In this document: piece after piece, positions 8,372 through 17,452 of the stretch | How the letters are laid out: each line of letters opens with the position of its first letter | Numbering within the stretch: position 1 is the stretch's first letter | Assembly: GCA_963716925.1 (NCBI GenBank) | Contig: CAVQUX010000010.1 | Span: forward strand, 806,001 to 870,000 | Direction: 5' to 3' | DNA from: DAISKN01 sp963716925 | GTDB lineage: Bacteria; Acidobacteriota; Vicinamibacteria; Marinacidobacterales; SMYC01 | DNA length: 64,000 nt | Notes under the pieces: generated by a model | Seen by the model: only the letters and a program-made list of their open reading frames with translations | Told to the model about the DNA's origin: nothing | Databases searched by the model: none | Program-made: the position numbers and the translations under genes

Positions 8372-9487
8372 TCAAGAGGAGACCTCCGAAAGCTCGCTCG
8401 ATCGCGGGTTCCGGGACCCCAGTGGATTCAAGCGCTCGAGCTCGCGCAGCAGCTCGCGCGATCGATCGTCGTACACCGCCGGGGTGACCACCTTCACCAC
8501 GATGAAGAGATCGCCGCGGACATCGGCCCGGCGCGACGGCGCTCCGCGCCCGGAGATACGGAGCTTCTGGCCCGATTGGACCCCCGGGGGCACGCGCAGC
8601 GTGACCGGGCCGTCGGGAGTCGGCACCTCGATGCGGGCGCCGAGTGCGGCCTCGGCGAAGCTCACGGGGACGGTGCAGAACAGGTTGTCTCCCTTCCGCG
8701 AGTAGAGCGAGTGGGGGTGGACGCGCACGTCGACGTACAAGTCCCCTGGAGCGCCCGCCCCCCGGCCCTCGTTCCCGCGCGCGGGAACGAGGAGCTTGTC
8801 GCCGTCGGTGACCCCCATCGGAACCTGGAGGGTCACCGTCTCGGTGCGGCTCGTGCGGCCGGCGCCTCTGCAGTCCGGGCAGACCTCGCGGGCAAGATGT
8901 CCGGTTCCCCGACAAACGGCGCAGGGCTTGGCGAAGACCATGAAGCCGTGAACGCGCATCGCGCGGCCGCGGCCGGAGCAGGCGCCGCAAAGCACGGGAT
9001 CCGCGGAAGGAATGTCGCCGGAGCCCTGGCAGGTGCCGCAGGTGTGGAAGCGCGAGATCTGGAAGGTGGTTTCGAGCCCGGTGAGCGCATCCTCGAAGCG
9101 AAGCGCGAGTCGGTGGTGGATGTCCTCGCCCTTCTCGCGGCGCCCCGGCTCGGGCGGGAAGGAGCTCCGAAAGAGCTCGGGAAAGATATCGGGACGCCTC
9201 TCCCCTTCGAGGGAGAAGTCGAAGCCCGCGAAGCCGTACCGCGTTGGCTCCTCCCGGGTTTCCTCCGGAGGACCGCTCCCCTGGGTGTCGTAGCGCTCTC
9301 GCTTTTCCGTGTCGATGAGGATCTCGAACGCTTCGTAGAGCCGGCGGTAGCGTACGGCGGCCACACTGTCGCCCGGATTCAGATCCGGATGGTACTTGCG
9401 GGCGAGCTTCTGGAACGCGCGGCGGATCGCCGCCTTCGAAGCCGTCGATTTGACCCCCAGAAGAGTGTAGTAGTCGTTGTCAGACAT
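8372..9487 (-). CDS. dnaJ: DnaJ co-chaperone
   Basis: 371 residues. The J-domain (1-70) carries the essential HPD in ARKYHPDLNPGD. Residues ~145-225 hold four zinc-finger repeats: CGTCQGSG, CGACSGRG, CAVCRGTG and CPDCRGAG. Two C-terminal beta-sandwich substrate-binding domains follow. DnaJ delivers unfolded clients to DnaK and stimulates its ATPase. The Gly/Phe linker is shorter and less Gly-rich than in E. coli. It starts 47 bases after dnaK ends, with no room for a grpE gene, and runs into hspR. Confidence 0.95.
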   Translation of the reverse strand: MSDNDYYTLLGVKSTASKAAIRRAFQKLARKYHPDLNPGDSVAAVRYRRLYEAFEILIDTEKRERYDTQGSGPPEETREEPTRYGFAGFDFSLEGERRPDIFPELFRSSFPPEPGRREKGEDIHHRLALRFEDALTGLETTFQISRFHTCGTCQGSGDIPSADPVLCGACSGRGRAMRVHGFMVFAKPCAVCRGTGHLAREVCPDCRGAGRTSRTETVTLQVPMGVTDGDKLLVPARGNEGRGAGAPGDLYVDVRVHPHSLYSRKGDNLFCTVPVSFAEAALGARIEVPTPDGPVTLRVPPGVQSGQKLRISGRGAPSRRADVRGDLFIVVKVVTPAVYDDRSRELLRELERLNPLGSRNPRSSELSEVSS

Positions 9488-9534
9488 TGCTTAGCGCGCG
9501 CTCGCCTCGCTTCTCGCTCGGGGGGATGAATGCG

Positions 9535-11439
9535 TCATTTCCTGTCGTCCGTGTCCACGATCTCGGCGTCGATGACGTCATCGCCCCTGGGGCCGGACTC
9601 GCCTGCCGCCGGGCGCCCTCCTCCGGAGGACGATCCCGGACTCGCCTGCTGGTACATGAACTCCGCGAGTCGATAGCTCGCCTTCTGGAGGACGTCACGG
9701 GCGTTTCTCACCGCCTGGATGTCCGACTCCTTGAGTGCCTTCTTCGCGGCGTCGATCGCGACCTCGATCTGCTTGGCGTCGTTCGCGGGGATCTTGTCGC
9801 GGTGCTCCTGGAGCAGTTTCTCCGTCTGGTAGATCAGATTATCGGTCTGGTTCTTCTCCTCGACCTCCTCGCGGCGCCTCTTGTCCTCCTCGATGTGGAG
9901 CTCGGCGTGCTTCTTCATCTGATCGATTTCCTGGTTGCTGAGGCCGCTCGAGGCGGTGATGGTGATCGCCGTGTGCTTGCCCGTGGCCATGTCCTTGGCG
10001 GAGACGTTGAGGATCCCGTTGGCGTCGATGTCGAACGTGACCTCGACCTGCGGCACTCCCCGGGGTGCCGGCGGGATGCCGACGAGGTGGAAACGGCCGA
10101 GGGTGCGATTGTCGCCGGCCATGGCTCGTTCGCCCTGGAGGACGTGGACCTCGACCTGGGTCTGGTTGTCCACCGCGGTCGAGAAGACCTCGCTCTTCTT
10201 GTGGGGAATCGTGGTGTTGCGCTCGATGACCCGGGTGAAGACCCCGCCCAGAGTCTCGATCCCGAGAGAGAGCGGAGTCACGTCGAGGAGGAGGAGATCC
10301 TTCACCTCGCCTCCGAGAACGCCTGCCTGAACGGCGGCACCGAGGGCCACGACTTCGTCGGGGTTCACTCCCTTGTGGGGCTCCTTGCCGAAAAAATCCC
10401 GGACCATCTGCTGGACTTTCGGGATGCGGGTGGAGCCTCCCACCAGCACCACCTCGTCGATCTCCGAAGACCGCAGACCCGCGTCCTCGAGGGCCTGCTT
10501 GCAGGGCGAGATCGTCTTCTGGAGGATGTCGTCCACGAGCTGCTCGAGCTTCGCGCGGGTGAGCTTCAGGGAGAGGTGCTTCGGTCCGGTCGAGTCCGCG
10601 GTGATGAACGGAAGGTTGATCTCGGTCTCGACGGTCGAGGAGAGCTCGATCTTGGCCTTCTCCGCCGCCTCCTTCAGCCTCTGGAGCGCCATCCGGTCGT
10701 CGGACAGATCGATGCCGTCGGTCTTCGCGAACTCGTCGATGATCCAGTCGATGATGCGCTGGTCGATGTTGTCGCCCCCGAGGTGGGTATCGCCGTTGGT
10801 CGACTTCACCTCGACCACGCCCTCGCCGACCTCCAGGATGGAAATGTCGAACGTACCTCCGCCGAAATCGAAGACCGCGATCTTCTCGTCCTTCTTCTTG
10901 TCCAGGCCGTAGGCGAGGGCGGCCGCGGTGGGCTCGTTCACGAGGCGCATCACCTCGAGACCCGCGATCTCTCCCGCGTCCTTCGTCGCCTGGCGCTGGC
11001 TGTCGTTGAAGTAGGCGGGCACGGTGATGACCGCCTTTTCCACTTTCATGCCCAGATAGTCCTCCGCCGCCTGCTTCAGCTTCTGGAGGATCATCGCCGA
11101 GATTTCCGGCGGCGAGGATTTCTTGCCCTTGATGTCGACGCGGGCGTCGCCGTTCTCGGCGCGCACCACGCGGTAGGGCACCATCTTCATCTCCTCGGTG
11201 ACTTCGTCGAAACGGCGCCCCATGAAACGCTTGATGGAAAAAACGGTGTTCTCGGGGTTGGTGATCGCCTGACGCTTCGCCACCTGGCCGACGAGCCGTT
11301 CGTTCCCCTTCGCGAAGGCGACCACCGAAGGCGTCGTGCGGCCGCCCTCCGGATTGGTGATTACCGTGGGGCTCCCGCCTTCCATCACGGCCACCACGGA
11401 ATTGGTCGTGCCCAGGTCGATCCCGATGATCTTGCTCAT
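9535..11439 (-). CDS. dnaK: DnaK (Hsp70) chaperone
   Basis: 634 residues, normal length. It begins MSKIIGIDLGTTNSVVAVM (phosphate 1 loop) and carries IAVFDFGGGTFDISIL (phosphate 2) and VVLVGGSTRIPKVQ (adenosine loop). The substrate-binding domain and helical lid end in an acidic EIVDTDD-type tail. It is the ATP-driven folding chaperone and first gene of the dnaK-dnaJ-hspR unit. Start ATG 11439 has GGAGGA about 10 bases upstream. A sigma-70-type promoter lies ~60-90 bases upstream. A 659-residue ORF on the opposite strand is only its shadow. Confidence 0.98.
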   Translation of the reverse strand: MSKIIGIDLGTTNSVVAVMEGGSPTVITNPEGGRTTPSVVAFAKGNERLVGQVAKRQAITNPENTVFSIKRFMGRRFDEVTEEMKMVPYRVVRAENGDARVDIKGKKSSPPEISAMILQKLKQAAEDYLGMKVEKAVITVPAYFNDSQRQATKDAGEIAGLEVMRLVNEPTAAALAYGLDKKKDEKIAVFDFGGGTFDISILEVGEGVVEVKSTNGDTHLGGDNIDQRIIDWIIDEFAKTDGIDLSDDRMALQRLKEAAEKAKIELSSTVETEINLPFITADSTGPKHLSLKLTRAKLEQLVDDILQKTISPCKQALEDAGLRSSEIDEVVLVGGSTRIPKVQQMVRDFFGKEPHKGVNPDEVVALGAAVQAGVLGGEVKDLLLLDVTPLSLGIETLGGVFTRVIERNTTIPHKKSEVFSTAVDNQTQVEVHVLQGERAMAGDNRTLGRFHLVGIPPAPRGVPQVEVTFDIDANGILNVSAKDMATGKHTAITITASSGLSNQEIDQMKKHAELHIEEDKRRREEVEEKNQTDNLIYQTEKLLQEHRDKIPANDAKQIEVAIDAAKKALKESDIQAVRNARDVLQKASYRLAEFMYQQASPGSSSGGGRPAAGESGPRGDDVIDAEIVDTDDRK

Positions 11440-11500
11440 TACGCTTCGGTCCTCCGCATCCCCTGACTCGGACGTTCTGATAGAGCTTTAGTCCGTTCCA

Positions 11501-11529
11501 AGGATATGATGTGAGCGTCGATAAGTCAA
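11501..11529 (-). promoter_or_regulatory. Sigma-70-type promoter of the dnaK operon
   Basis: On the minus strand TTGACT (11529-11524), a 17-base spacer and TATCCT (11506-11501) lie 62 bases upstream of dnaK. The element CTTGACT overlaps the -35 and resembles half of a HAIR operator (CTTGAGT), but the second half-site is not recognisable, so regulation by HspR here is inference only. Confidence 0.55.
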
Positions 11530-11559
11530 GTTTTGCGAAAGCCCTTGAGAAGATTCAGT

Positions 11560-11589
11560 TTGCCAGGGGGTGGGAAACGGGAGTACTAT
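11560..11589 (+). promoter_or_regulatory. Promoter of the FecR/DUF6600 gene
   Basis: TTGCCA (11560-11565), an 18-base spacer and TACTAT (11584-11589) precede the ATG at 11618 by 28 bases. It is divergent from the dnaK promoter with about 30 bases between the two -35 regions, so the two transcripts share a short control region. Confidence 0.45.
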
Positions 11590-11617
11590 ACCGTTACGCC
11601 GCCGCTTGGGGGGACGA

Positions 11618-13573
11618 ATGCAACGTGGACTGGCGCTATCGAGCTTCCTCCTCGCCTCGACTCTTCACGCTCAGGAGGATTCGTACCGGCATGCTTACCT
11701 GAGCCACGTCGAGGGCGAAGTCAGCCTGCAGCGAGCCGCCGAGTCGGAGCCGGAGTCCGGCTCTCTCAACGTTCCCCTCCTTCCCGGGGACCGGCTGTGG
11801 ACCCGCGCCGCCTCCCGCGCGGAAATCCGATTCGGGTCCGGTCTGGTGGTTCACCTCTCCGAAGGCGCGAAGCTGGACTTCGTCGCCACGGATCCGGAGA
11901 CGATTCTCAGACTCTGGAGCGGAAGCGCGATCCTGACGGTCCCGGAGCCGCCGGGGGCGCTCCGGCTCGACTCGCCGGCAGGGAGCATTCGTCCGACGAT
12001 CCCGGGCTCCTACCGCATCGACATCGACGGAGAAGACGCGGTCACGATCTCGGTCGAGCGGGGGTCGGTCGAGCTCGCGAATTCGCTCGGGACGGTTCTG
12101 GTTCAGAGCGGCGAAACCAGCGGCGCGACGTCGTCGGCGCCCCCTTCGATTCCGGTGAAGTTCAACACCGCGCGCCTCGACGATTTCGATCGGTGGAGCG
12201 CGAGCCGCGCGGCCGGGCGAGCGAGGACCGAGGATATCGTCGTGCGCAGCCTTCCCCACCAGGTCCAGAGCTACGCCGACGATCTGGCCGACCACGGGGA
12301 TTGGTATCCCGAGCAGGACTATGGATACGTCTGGTATCCGCGGGTCGAAGTGGGATGGGCTCCCTACACCTACGGTCACTGGGGCTATACGAACTACGGC
12401 AACACCTGGATCTCGAGCGAGCCCTGGGGCTGGGCGCCGTACCATTACGGTCGATGGGGCTTCGGCCACCGCGGGTGGTACTGGATTCCCGGAGCGACCT
12501 GGGGACCCGCCTGGGTCTCCTTCGCCATCGGTCCGACGTGGGTCGGTTGGGGTCCGCTCGGATACCACAACCAGCCGGTGTTCGCGTTCAACGCGTACTA
12601 CGGAGGCTACGGAGGCGGCTACTACGGACACGGCGGATACAGCCATCATGGCGGCGGGTGGAACGTATGCAGCCGGGACGATTTTCGTCGGGGGGTCGTG
12701 ACGCGAGACGGCTATCGGAGCCTCGACCCCGCGTCCGTTCGAGCGAGCGCCTCCGACGCGCGCTTCGTGGACGAGATTTCGTCCCTCGATCGCGACCTCA
12801 ACCAGCGAACGGCCCGAGTCCGTGAATTCCGCTCCGGCGACAGCAGCCCCTCCTCTTCTCGAACCCGGACGAGCGAAGCGGCCCTCCAGGGGTTCCGGGA
12901 GAGAGCCTCGACTTCATCCCGGCGCACCCTCGAGGATGGACAACGCTCCGCCTCGCCCCGCGGCGAGCGAACTTCCGGGCTCTCCGAAACGGTCCGACGG
13001 GGGCGCGAGCTTCAAGGCTCGACGGAAAGGCGAGAGACCATCGGGCGCGGGCCCACCGAGCCTGCTCGCGACGCCGCACGCTCGATCCTGCGCGAGAGTC
13101 GGAGCCTCACCGAGCGCTCCCGCGGAACGGAAACGCGCGAAGCTTCGCGTCCCCTCGAGCGAGCGGAGCCAGTCGAGCCCGTCTCGCCAACGGAACCCGC
13201 GGAAAGAGCCCAGAGAAATCGGTCCGCGTTCTCGGAAAGACGGGAGCGCTTCGAGACCCTCCGGGGGGGCGACTCCATTGAGGCGCGGGGCAGCCGCAGC
13301 CGGGCCCCCGAAACGCGGGCGCCGGAAATGAGATCGGAGTCCCGAACCCGCGTCGAACGCGCGGAGCCGAGGCGCGGGAGATCGATGCCCGGGATAGACG
13401 CTCCCGCGCGCGAGACGAGCCGGGGAGCGCGATCCCCCCGATCCAGAGAGCAAAGCTCGTCGATGGGCGCGCCGAGAGCCGGCGGCGGCGGCCAGGGCGG
13501 CGCGACGCGGGGGTCTTCGAACCGAAGCGGAAATTCCAGAGGCAGCGCTCGGGGCCGTTCGAATCGAAGCTGA
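11618..13573 (+). CDS. Exported FecR-domain / DUF6600-like protein with Arg/Ser/Glu-rich tail
   Basis: 651 residues from ATG 11618, chosen so that the signal peptide MQRGLALSSFLLASTLHAQ is N-terminal. Residues ~25-180 form a FecR-like beta domain (SHVEGEVSLQR, LPGDRLWT, GSAILTVPE). Residues ~215-350 are Trp/Tyr/Gly-rich in the DUF6600 manner (WYPEQDYGYVWYP, WGWAPYHYGRWGF, WGPAWVSFAIG). The last ~290 residues are low-complexity Arg, Ser, Glu and Pro, probably disordered. Acidobacterial and myxobacterial homologues are cell-envelope proteins of unknown function; the FecR domain suggests ligand or peptidoglycan contact rather than iron regulation. No partner sigma factor lies next to it. Confidence 0.75.
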   Translation: MQRGLALSSFLLASTLHAQEDSYRHAYLSHVEGEVSLQRAAESEPESGSLNVPLLPGDRLWTRAASRAEIRFGSGLVVHLSEGAKLDFVATDPETILRLWSGSAILTVPEPPGALRLDSPAGSIRPTIPGSYRIDIDGEDAVTISVERGSVELANSLGTVLVQSGETSGATSSAPPSIPVKFNTARLDDFDRWSASRAAGRARTEDIVVRSLPHQVQSYADDLADHGDWYPEQDYGYVWYPRVEVGWAPYTYGHWGYTNYGNTWISSEPWGWAPYHYGRWGFGHRGWYWIPGATWGPAWVSFAIGPTWVGWGPLGYHNQPVFAFNAYYGGYGGGYYGHGGYSHHGGGWNVCSRDDFRRGVVTRDGYRSLDPASVRASASDARFVDEISSLDRDLNQRTARVREFRSGDSSPSSSRTRTSEAALQGFRERASTSSRRTLEDGQRSASPRGERTSGLSETVRRGRELQGSTERRETIGRGPTEPARDAARSILRESRSLTERSRGTETREASRPLERAEPVEPVSPTEPAERAQRNRSAFSERRERFETLRGGDSIEARGSRSRAPETRAPEMRSESRTRVERAEPRRGRSMPGIDAPARETSRGARSPRSREQSSSMGAPRAGGGGQGGATRGSSNRSGNSRGSARGRSNRS

Positions 13574-13575
13574 GA

Positions 13576-15189
13576 CTACCGGATCCGCGGGAACCGCGGG
13601 GCGAGGAGCAGAAGCTCTTCGCGTGCGAGCTCCTCGACGATTGCCAGTGCTTCCCCGAGCACTCCGGGGAGAGGCGTCATCCAACCGAGCGCAACCCCCG
13701 AGAACAGCCAATCGGCGAGCCTCCGCCTCGGAGAGTACACGACGACGCGCGCCCGTTCGCGCGAGACCCCCGCTATCTCGCAGGCGCGCGCGATAGCTTC
13801 CTCCAATCCGCCGAGGGAGTCGACGAGCCCCCTCGCCTGGGCCTGCCGCCCGGTCCAGACCCGACCCCTCCCGACTCGGTCCGCCTGTTCCCGATCGAGG
13901 CCGCGCCCCTCGGCGACGGCGGGCAGGAACTTCGTTTCGTAGAAGTGCCGCAAGAGATCCCGATGCCTCTCTCGTTCCTCGATCGTGAACGAGTGAAACG
14001 GCGAGAAGAACTGGGCGTTCGACCCGGCGGAGCGCGACTCCCGGTGGATCCCCAGTCGATCGAGGAGCCGCTTCAACACGAACTTTCCGCCGATGACACC
14101 AATCGAGCCGGTGAGCGTGGACCCCTCGGCGAGGACCGCGCTCGCGGCGGTGGCGATGTAGTAGCCCCCCGAAGCCGCGATGTCTCCCATCGAGACCACG
14201 ACCGGCTTCTCGCTCGCCGTCGTCCGCACCACGCGCCGGATTCGATCCGAGGCGACCGCTCCGCCGCCGGGGCTATCGACGCGGAGCACGATCGCCTTGA
14301 CTCGCGAGCTCTTGCGAAGGGCGGCGACGAGATCGGCGAGCGCGCGAGCGCCTACGGCTCGCGGTCCCACTCGCCGTCCCTCCCCTCCGGTGATGACGCC
14401 GACGACGTGCACCACCGCGATCCGCGGGCGCCGCCATCCCCAGAGGCGCCTCCGGAAGGATCGCTTCTTCAAATAGCGGCGGTGCGACAGGAATCGAACT
14501 CGGCCGGCGAGCTTGGCTTCGAGGATCTCTTCCGCATTCTCGTCCGCCGCCAGAAGATCCACGAGCCCATGCTCGAGGGCCTCTTCGGGAAGGAGGGGGC
14601 CTCGGGCGAGACTCCCGGCCATGGCATCGGCCGAGAGCGAGCGCGCCTCCGCGAGCCGCGAGATCCAGTTCTGCTGAAGGTCGACGAGGATCTCGTCGGT
14701 TTGAAGACGGCTGGCCGCGGAAGATTCGCGCCGGGTGAACATCTCCCCCGAGCTCTTGAACTCCCCGATGGCGTCGAGCTCCGGCTCCACCCCGATCCCC
14801 CCCAGCAGATCCTCGAGGTAGAAGCTTTCGCTCGCGAGGGCGTGGAGGTCGAGAGAGGAGCCCGGATCGAGCGCCACCTGCTCCGCGGCCGCGGCCACGA
14901 AGTAAGCGGAGTTCCCGCCGCGGGAGAGGACCGAGAGGCTGGCCTTTCCCGACTCGCGGAAACTACGCACGGCCTGGTGGAGGCTCTCCGCCTTTCCCCA
15001 TCCGATCTCGGGGCCGTCGATCCGAAGCAGAAGACCGGCGATCGCCGGGTCGAGGGATGCTCGCCGGATGGCTTCCGTGATCTCGTAGAGGGCGAGCGTT
15101 TCGCCGCGGAAGAGCGGGTGTCCGGAGGCGCCTTCCTCCACCTCCCGAGTGAGCTCGATTTCCAGCACCCGGCGCGCCCGTCTCGCCAT
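13576..15189 (-). CDS. sppA: Signal peptide peptidase SppA (double-domain, 67K type)
   Basis: 537 residues from ATG 15189 (GTG 15192 is equally possible). It has two tandem ClpP-like S49 domains, as in E. coli SppA. The general-base Lys is in the N-terminal domain (GEFKSSGEMF) and the nucleophile Ser in the C-terminal domain (GDIAASGGYYIA), followed by GSTLTGSIGVIGGK. SppA degrades cleaved signal peptides and other membrane-embedded fragments. The usual N-terminal membrane anchor is not seen: the protein begins MARRARRVLEIELTREV, so it is either soluble or its start lies upstream. It faces the FecR gene tail to tail with 2 bases between. Confidence 0.9.
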   Translation of the reverse strand: MARRARRVLEIELTREVEEGASGHPLFRGETLALYEITEAIRRASLDPAIAGLLLRIDGPEIGWGKAESLHQAVRSFRESGKASLSVLSRGGNSAYFVAAAAEQVALDPGSSLDLHALASESFYLEDLLGGIGVEPELDAIGEFKSSGEMFTRRESSAASRLQTDEILVDLQQNWISRLAEARSLSADAMAGSLARGPLLPEEALEHGLVDLLAADENAEEILEAKLAGRVRFLSHRRYLKKRSFRRRLWGWRRPRIAVVHVVGVITGGEGRRVGPRAVGARALADLVAALRKSSRVKAIVLRVDSPGGGAVASDRIRRVVRTTASEKPVVVSMGDIAASGGYYIATAASAVLAEGSTLTGSIGVIGGKFVLKRLLDRLGIHRESRSAGSNAQFFSPFHSFTIEERERHRDLLRHFYETKFLPAVAEGRGLDREQADRVGRGRVWTGRQAQARGLVDSLGGLEEAIARACEIAGVSRERARVVVYSPRRRLADWLFSGVALGWMTPLPGVLGEALAIVEELAREELLLLAPRFPRIR

Positions 15190-15258
15190 CACGGTTCATT
15201 GTAGCGCCGGGGCCGAGGGGCCTCGTTCGATTCCATCCTTGTAGATTGCCGCCAGATC

Positions 15259-17064
15259 ATGGACAATGACCCCCCAAACAGCCGCAGAATGAGCATGGCG
15301 ACCTCGAAACCTGAGCAAGGGGCCCGCCCCCACGTCGGCCAAGTCGGATGGTTCGGCTCGCTCGCGAACGTTCCGCTCGCGGAGGTGTTCCGCCGGGTCG
15401 CGGCCGAGGAGCTCAGCGGGGATCTCCAGGTCCACCTCGGATCGGCGATCAAGACCGTCTACTTCGATCACGGTTTCGTGGTTTTCGCCGCGAGCAACCT
15501 CAAGCGGGATCGCCTCGGCGAAAGCATGATCGACGCCGGCCGCATCTCGCGCCACGAGTTCGCCCTCGCCAGCATGATCATGAAGGGCAGCAAACGGAAG
15601 TTCGGCGAGGCCCTCGTCCAGGCGGGGGTCCTTTCGGAAGAAGATCTCGGGCGCGAGGTCGCGATGCAGGTCAACCGCATCGTCCTGTCGCTCTTCAGGA
15701 CCAAGGACGGGATCTACAGCTTCGACGAGCGCGGCACCAACATCCCGATGGACCTGATGGTGAGTCTGTCCATCTATCGGATCCTCCTCGAAGGCGTGCG
15801 GTTCATGACCGACGGCAAGCTCATCCTCGCCGGCCTTCCCCCGCTGAATACCCCAGTCCGCGTCGCGGAGCGGCCTCCGTTCACCGTCGAGCCCCGGAGG
15901 CTCAAAGCCGTCGAGCAGGAGATCCTCAAGGGCGCCCGCACCCCCACTCCGCTCGCTTCGCTCCTCGAGGAGGTGCAGGCCGATCGCGGGCTCGCGCTGC
16001 GGGCGAGCTATGGGCTCTGGGCGGCGGGACTCCTGGAGGGCGCGGGGGAGACCACCAAGCCCCCTCTGAAGGTGCAGGAGGAGACCGGGGTCTTCGTGCT
16101 CTCGGAGATTCAGCGCAAGTTCGCCAAGATTCGGGCCACCAACGCCCGCCAGGAGATCCTGATGGAGTTCGACAAGCTGGATCGAACTCCGGAGCCGGAG
16201 CTTCTCGCGGGTACGGGCGAGCGGGAAGCGGATCTCGAACGAGCCTTCGAGAAGCGCCGCGCCGAGTGGGAACAGAAGCGCTCGATGGTCGAGAACGAGC
16301 GGACGCTGGTAGCGAAGGTCGACGCCATCCAGGAGCGGCTTCGTCAGGCCTACGAACGGCTCCGAAGCGGCGCGGAGGACGAGGAGGAGGTCGTCATCGA
16401 GAGTCCGGCCGGCGAGGAGCCCTCCGAAGCTTTCGACACCGCACCAGAGCAGCCTCTTCCCCCGCTGAACGAGGACCTGTTCGACGAGATCGGCATGGAG
16501 GACATGATCGGCTCGGCGTCGCTCGCGACCGACGAGCCCGTCCTCGAGGGGGCGGCTGAGGCGGTAGAGGACGAACCGGAGATCCAGTCCGAGCCGGTTT
16601 CGATCGTCGAAGCCCCGTCGCCGCGACCGGAGAAATCGTCGACGCCGCTCTACGGCGCCGCCCGCGTCGAGCGGGTGCGGCAACTGCTCCGGGACGTCAA
16701 GCTCCATTTTCAAGTGCGCGATTGGGAGCACGCGGTCTCGCTCCTGTACGAGCTGGTCGAGCTCGAGCCGGAATCGGCGCAGCATCACGCGATGCTGGCG
16801 CGGGCGATGGCGCGCCATCCGGTGATGCGGAAGGACGCCGAGCGTCATTTCATCGAGGCCCTGAGACTCGCTCCGCAGGACGCGGACCTCCACTATTCCC
16901 TGGGCCTGTACTACAAGTCCTTCGGCATGCATTCGAGGGCCCAGCACGAGTTCCGCACCGCGATCCGCATCAATCCCAACCACGAGGACGCGAAGAAGCA
17001 CATCAGCACCGGAAAAAACTCGAAGGATCCTCTGCGCGACGTCTTCAAGAAGATTTTCGGCTGA
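15259..17064 (+). CDS. DUF4388 (PATAN) domain protein with C-terminal TPR repeats
   Basis: 601 residues. Residues ~28-180 match the DUF4388/PATAN pattern (SLANVPLAEVFRRVAAEELSG, then paired FGEALVQAGVLSEEDL repeats). Residues ~300-345 are charged and coiled-coil-like (ERAFEKRRAEWEQKRSMVEN) and residues 360-460 acidic and probably disordered. Residues ~470-590 contain TPR repeats (AVSLLYELVELEPESAQHH, ADLHYSLGLYYKSFGM). Such proteins act as adaptors in two-component or gliding/chemosensory signalling; no catalytic motif is present. Cytoplasmic, function not assigned. A 7-bp hairpin lies just downstream. Confidence 0.7.
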   Translation: MDNDPPNSRRMSMATSKPEQGARPHVGQVGWFGSLANVPLAEVFRRVAAEELSGDLQVHLGSAIKTVYFDHGFVVFAASNLKRDRLGESMIDAGRISRHEFALASMIMKGSKRKFGEALVQAGVLSEEDLGREVAMQVNRIVLSLFRTKDGIYSFDERGTNIPMDLMVSLSIYRILLEGVRFMTDGKLILAGLPPLNTPVRVAERPPFTVEPRRLKAVEQEILKGARTPTPLASLLEEVQADRGLALRASYGLWAAGLLEGAGETTKPPLKVQEETGVFVLSEIQRKFAKIRATNARQEILMEFDKLDRTPEPELLAGTGEREADLERAFEKRRAEWEQKRSMVENERTLVAKVDAIQERLRQAYERLRSGAEDEEEVVIESPAGEEPSEAFDTAPEQPLPPLNEDLFDEIGMEDMIGSASLATDEPVLEGAAEAVEDEPEIQSEPVSIVEAPSPRPEKSSTPLYGAARVERVRQLLRDVKLHFQVRDWEHAVSLLYELVELEPESAQHHAMLARAMARHPVMRKDAERHFIEALRLAPQDADLHYSLGLYYKSFGMHSRAQHEFRTAIRINPNHEDAKKHISTGKNSKDPLRDVFKKIFG

Positions 17065-17074
17065 GTGAGGAACC

Positions 17075-17093
17075 CCTCAAGCGAAACTTGAGG
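17075..17093 (+). terminator. Short hairpin after the DUF4388 gene
   Basis: CCTCAAG and CTTGAGG form a perfect 7-bp stem around the loop CGAAA, 10 bases after the stop codon. No T-run follows, so it is at best a weak or Rho-assisted terminator, or an RNA 3'-end stabiliser. Confidence 0.4.
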
Positions 17094-17452
17094 AGTTCAG
17101 GCCTAACTTCGAATCCTGGTCCCTTTCCCGGACTTCCGCCCTGTGTTATTGAAAATAAAATAACTATCTTCTTCGTCGAATCGAGGAGGTTTTGGCCTGG
17201 CGCCTAAATCCCATCCGATCAGTATTTTCCGGGCCCATACCCCAAGATTTAGTAGGGGCACCGGACGGCGAGCGCAAAATCTGGTATTTTTCCCTTGACA
17301 CCCGATTCACACTCCGCTTATATATCGAAATCCAAGGCAGTCATCAGGAACAACAGTCTAAGCGACATCGTCGGCCTTGAGTTGACGGTGGCAGCTCTGT
17401 TTCGCGGTTTCTGGGAACTTTTTTCTTTTTTTTCGGCAGCGGAGGCGAGATC
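17094..17452 (+). other. Long non-coding leader upstream of the class II RNR
   Basis: About 360 bases without a convincing gene, AT-richer than the surroundings. It contains a strong promoter (17295-17323) that leaves a 5' leader of ~125 bases before the RNR start, ending in a run of T (positions ~17418-17430) and GGAGG seven bases before the ATG. I looked for a cobalamin riboswitch (B12 box) because the enzyme is B12-dependent and did not recognise one. An NrdR-like operator is possible around the TATATA of the -10 region but is not a clear match. Confidence 0.5.
17295..17323 (+). promoter_or_regulatory. Sigma-70 promoter of nrdJ
   Basis: TTGACA (17295-17300), 17-base spacer, TTATAT (17318-17323): one of the best matches to the sigma-70 consensus in the window. 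It gives a predicted transcript start near 17330 and a leader of about 125 bases. Confidence 0.7.

Noticed and set aside
9487..11466. 659-codon open frame on the strand opposite dnaK
   Set aside because: Classic antisense shadow of a high-GC dnaK gene; the translation has no recognisable domain and no RBS.
11501..11550. HspR operator (HAIR) upstream of dnaK
   Set aside because: CTTGACT is present, but the inverted half-site at the right spacing and orientation is missing; TCAAG and CTTGA nearby face the wrong way.
17324..17452. Cobalamin riboswitch before nrdJ
   Set aside because: No B12-box-like sequence could be recognised in the leader.
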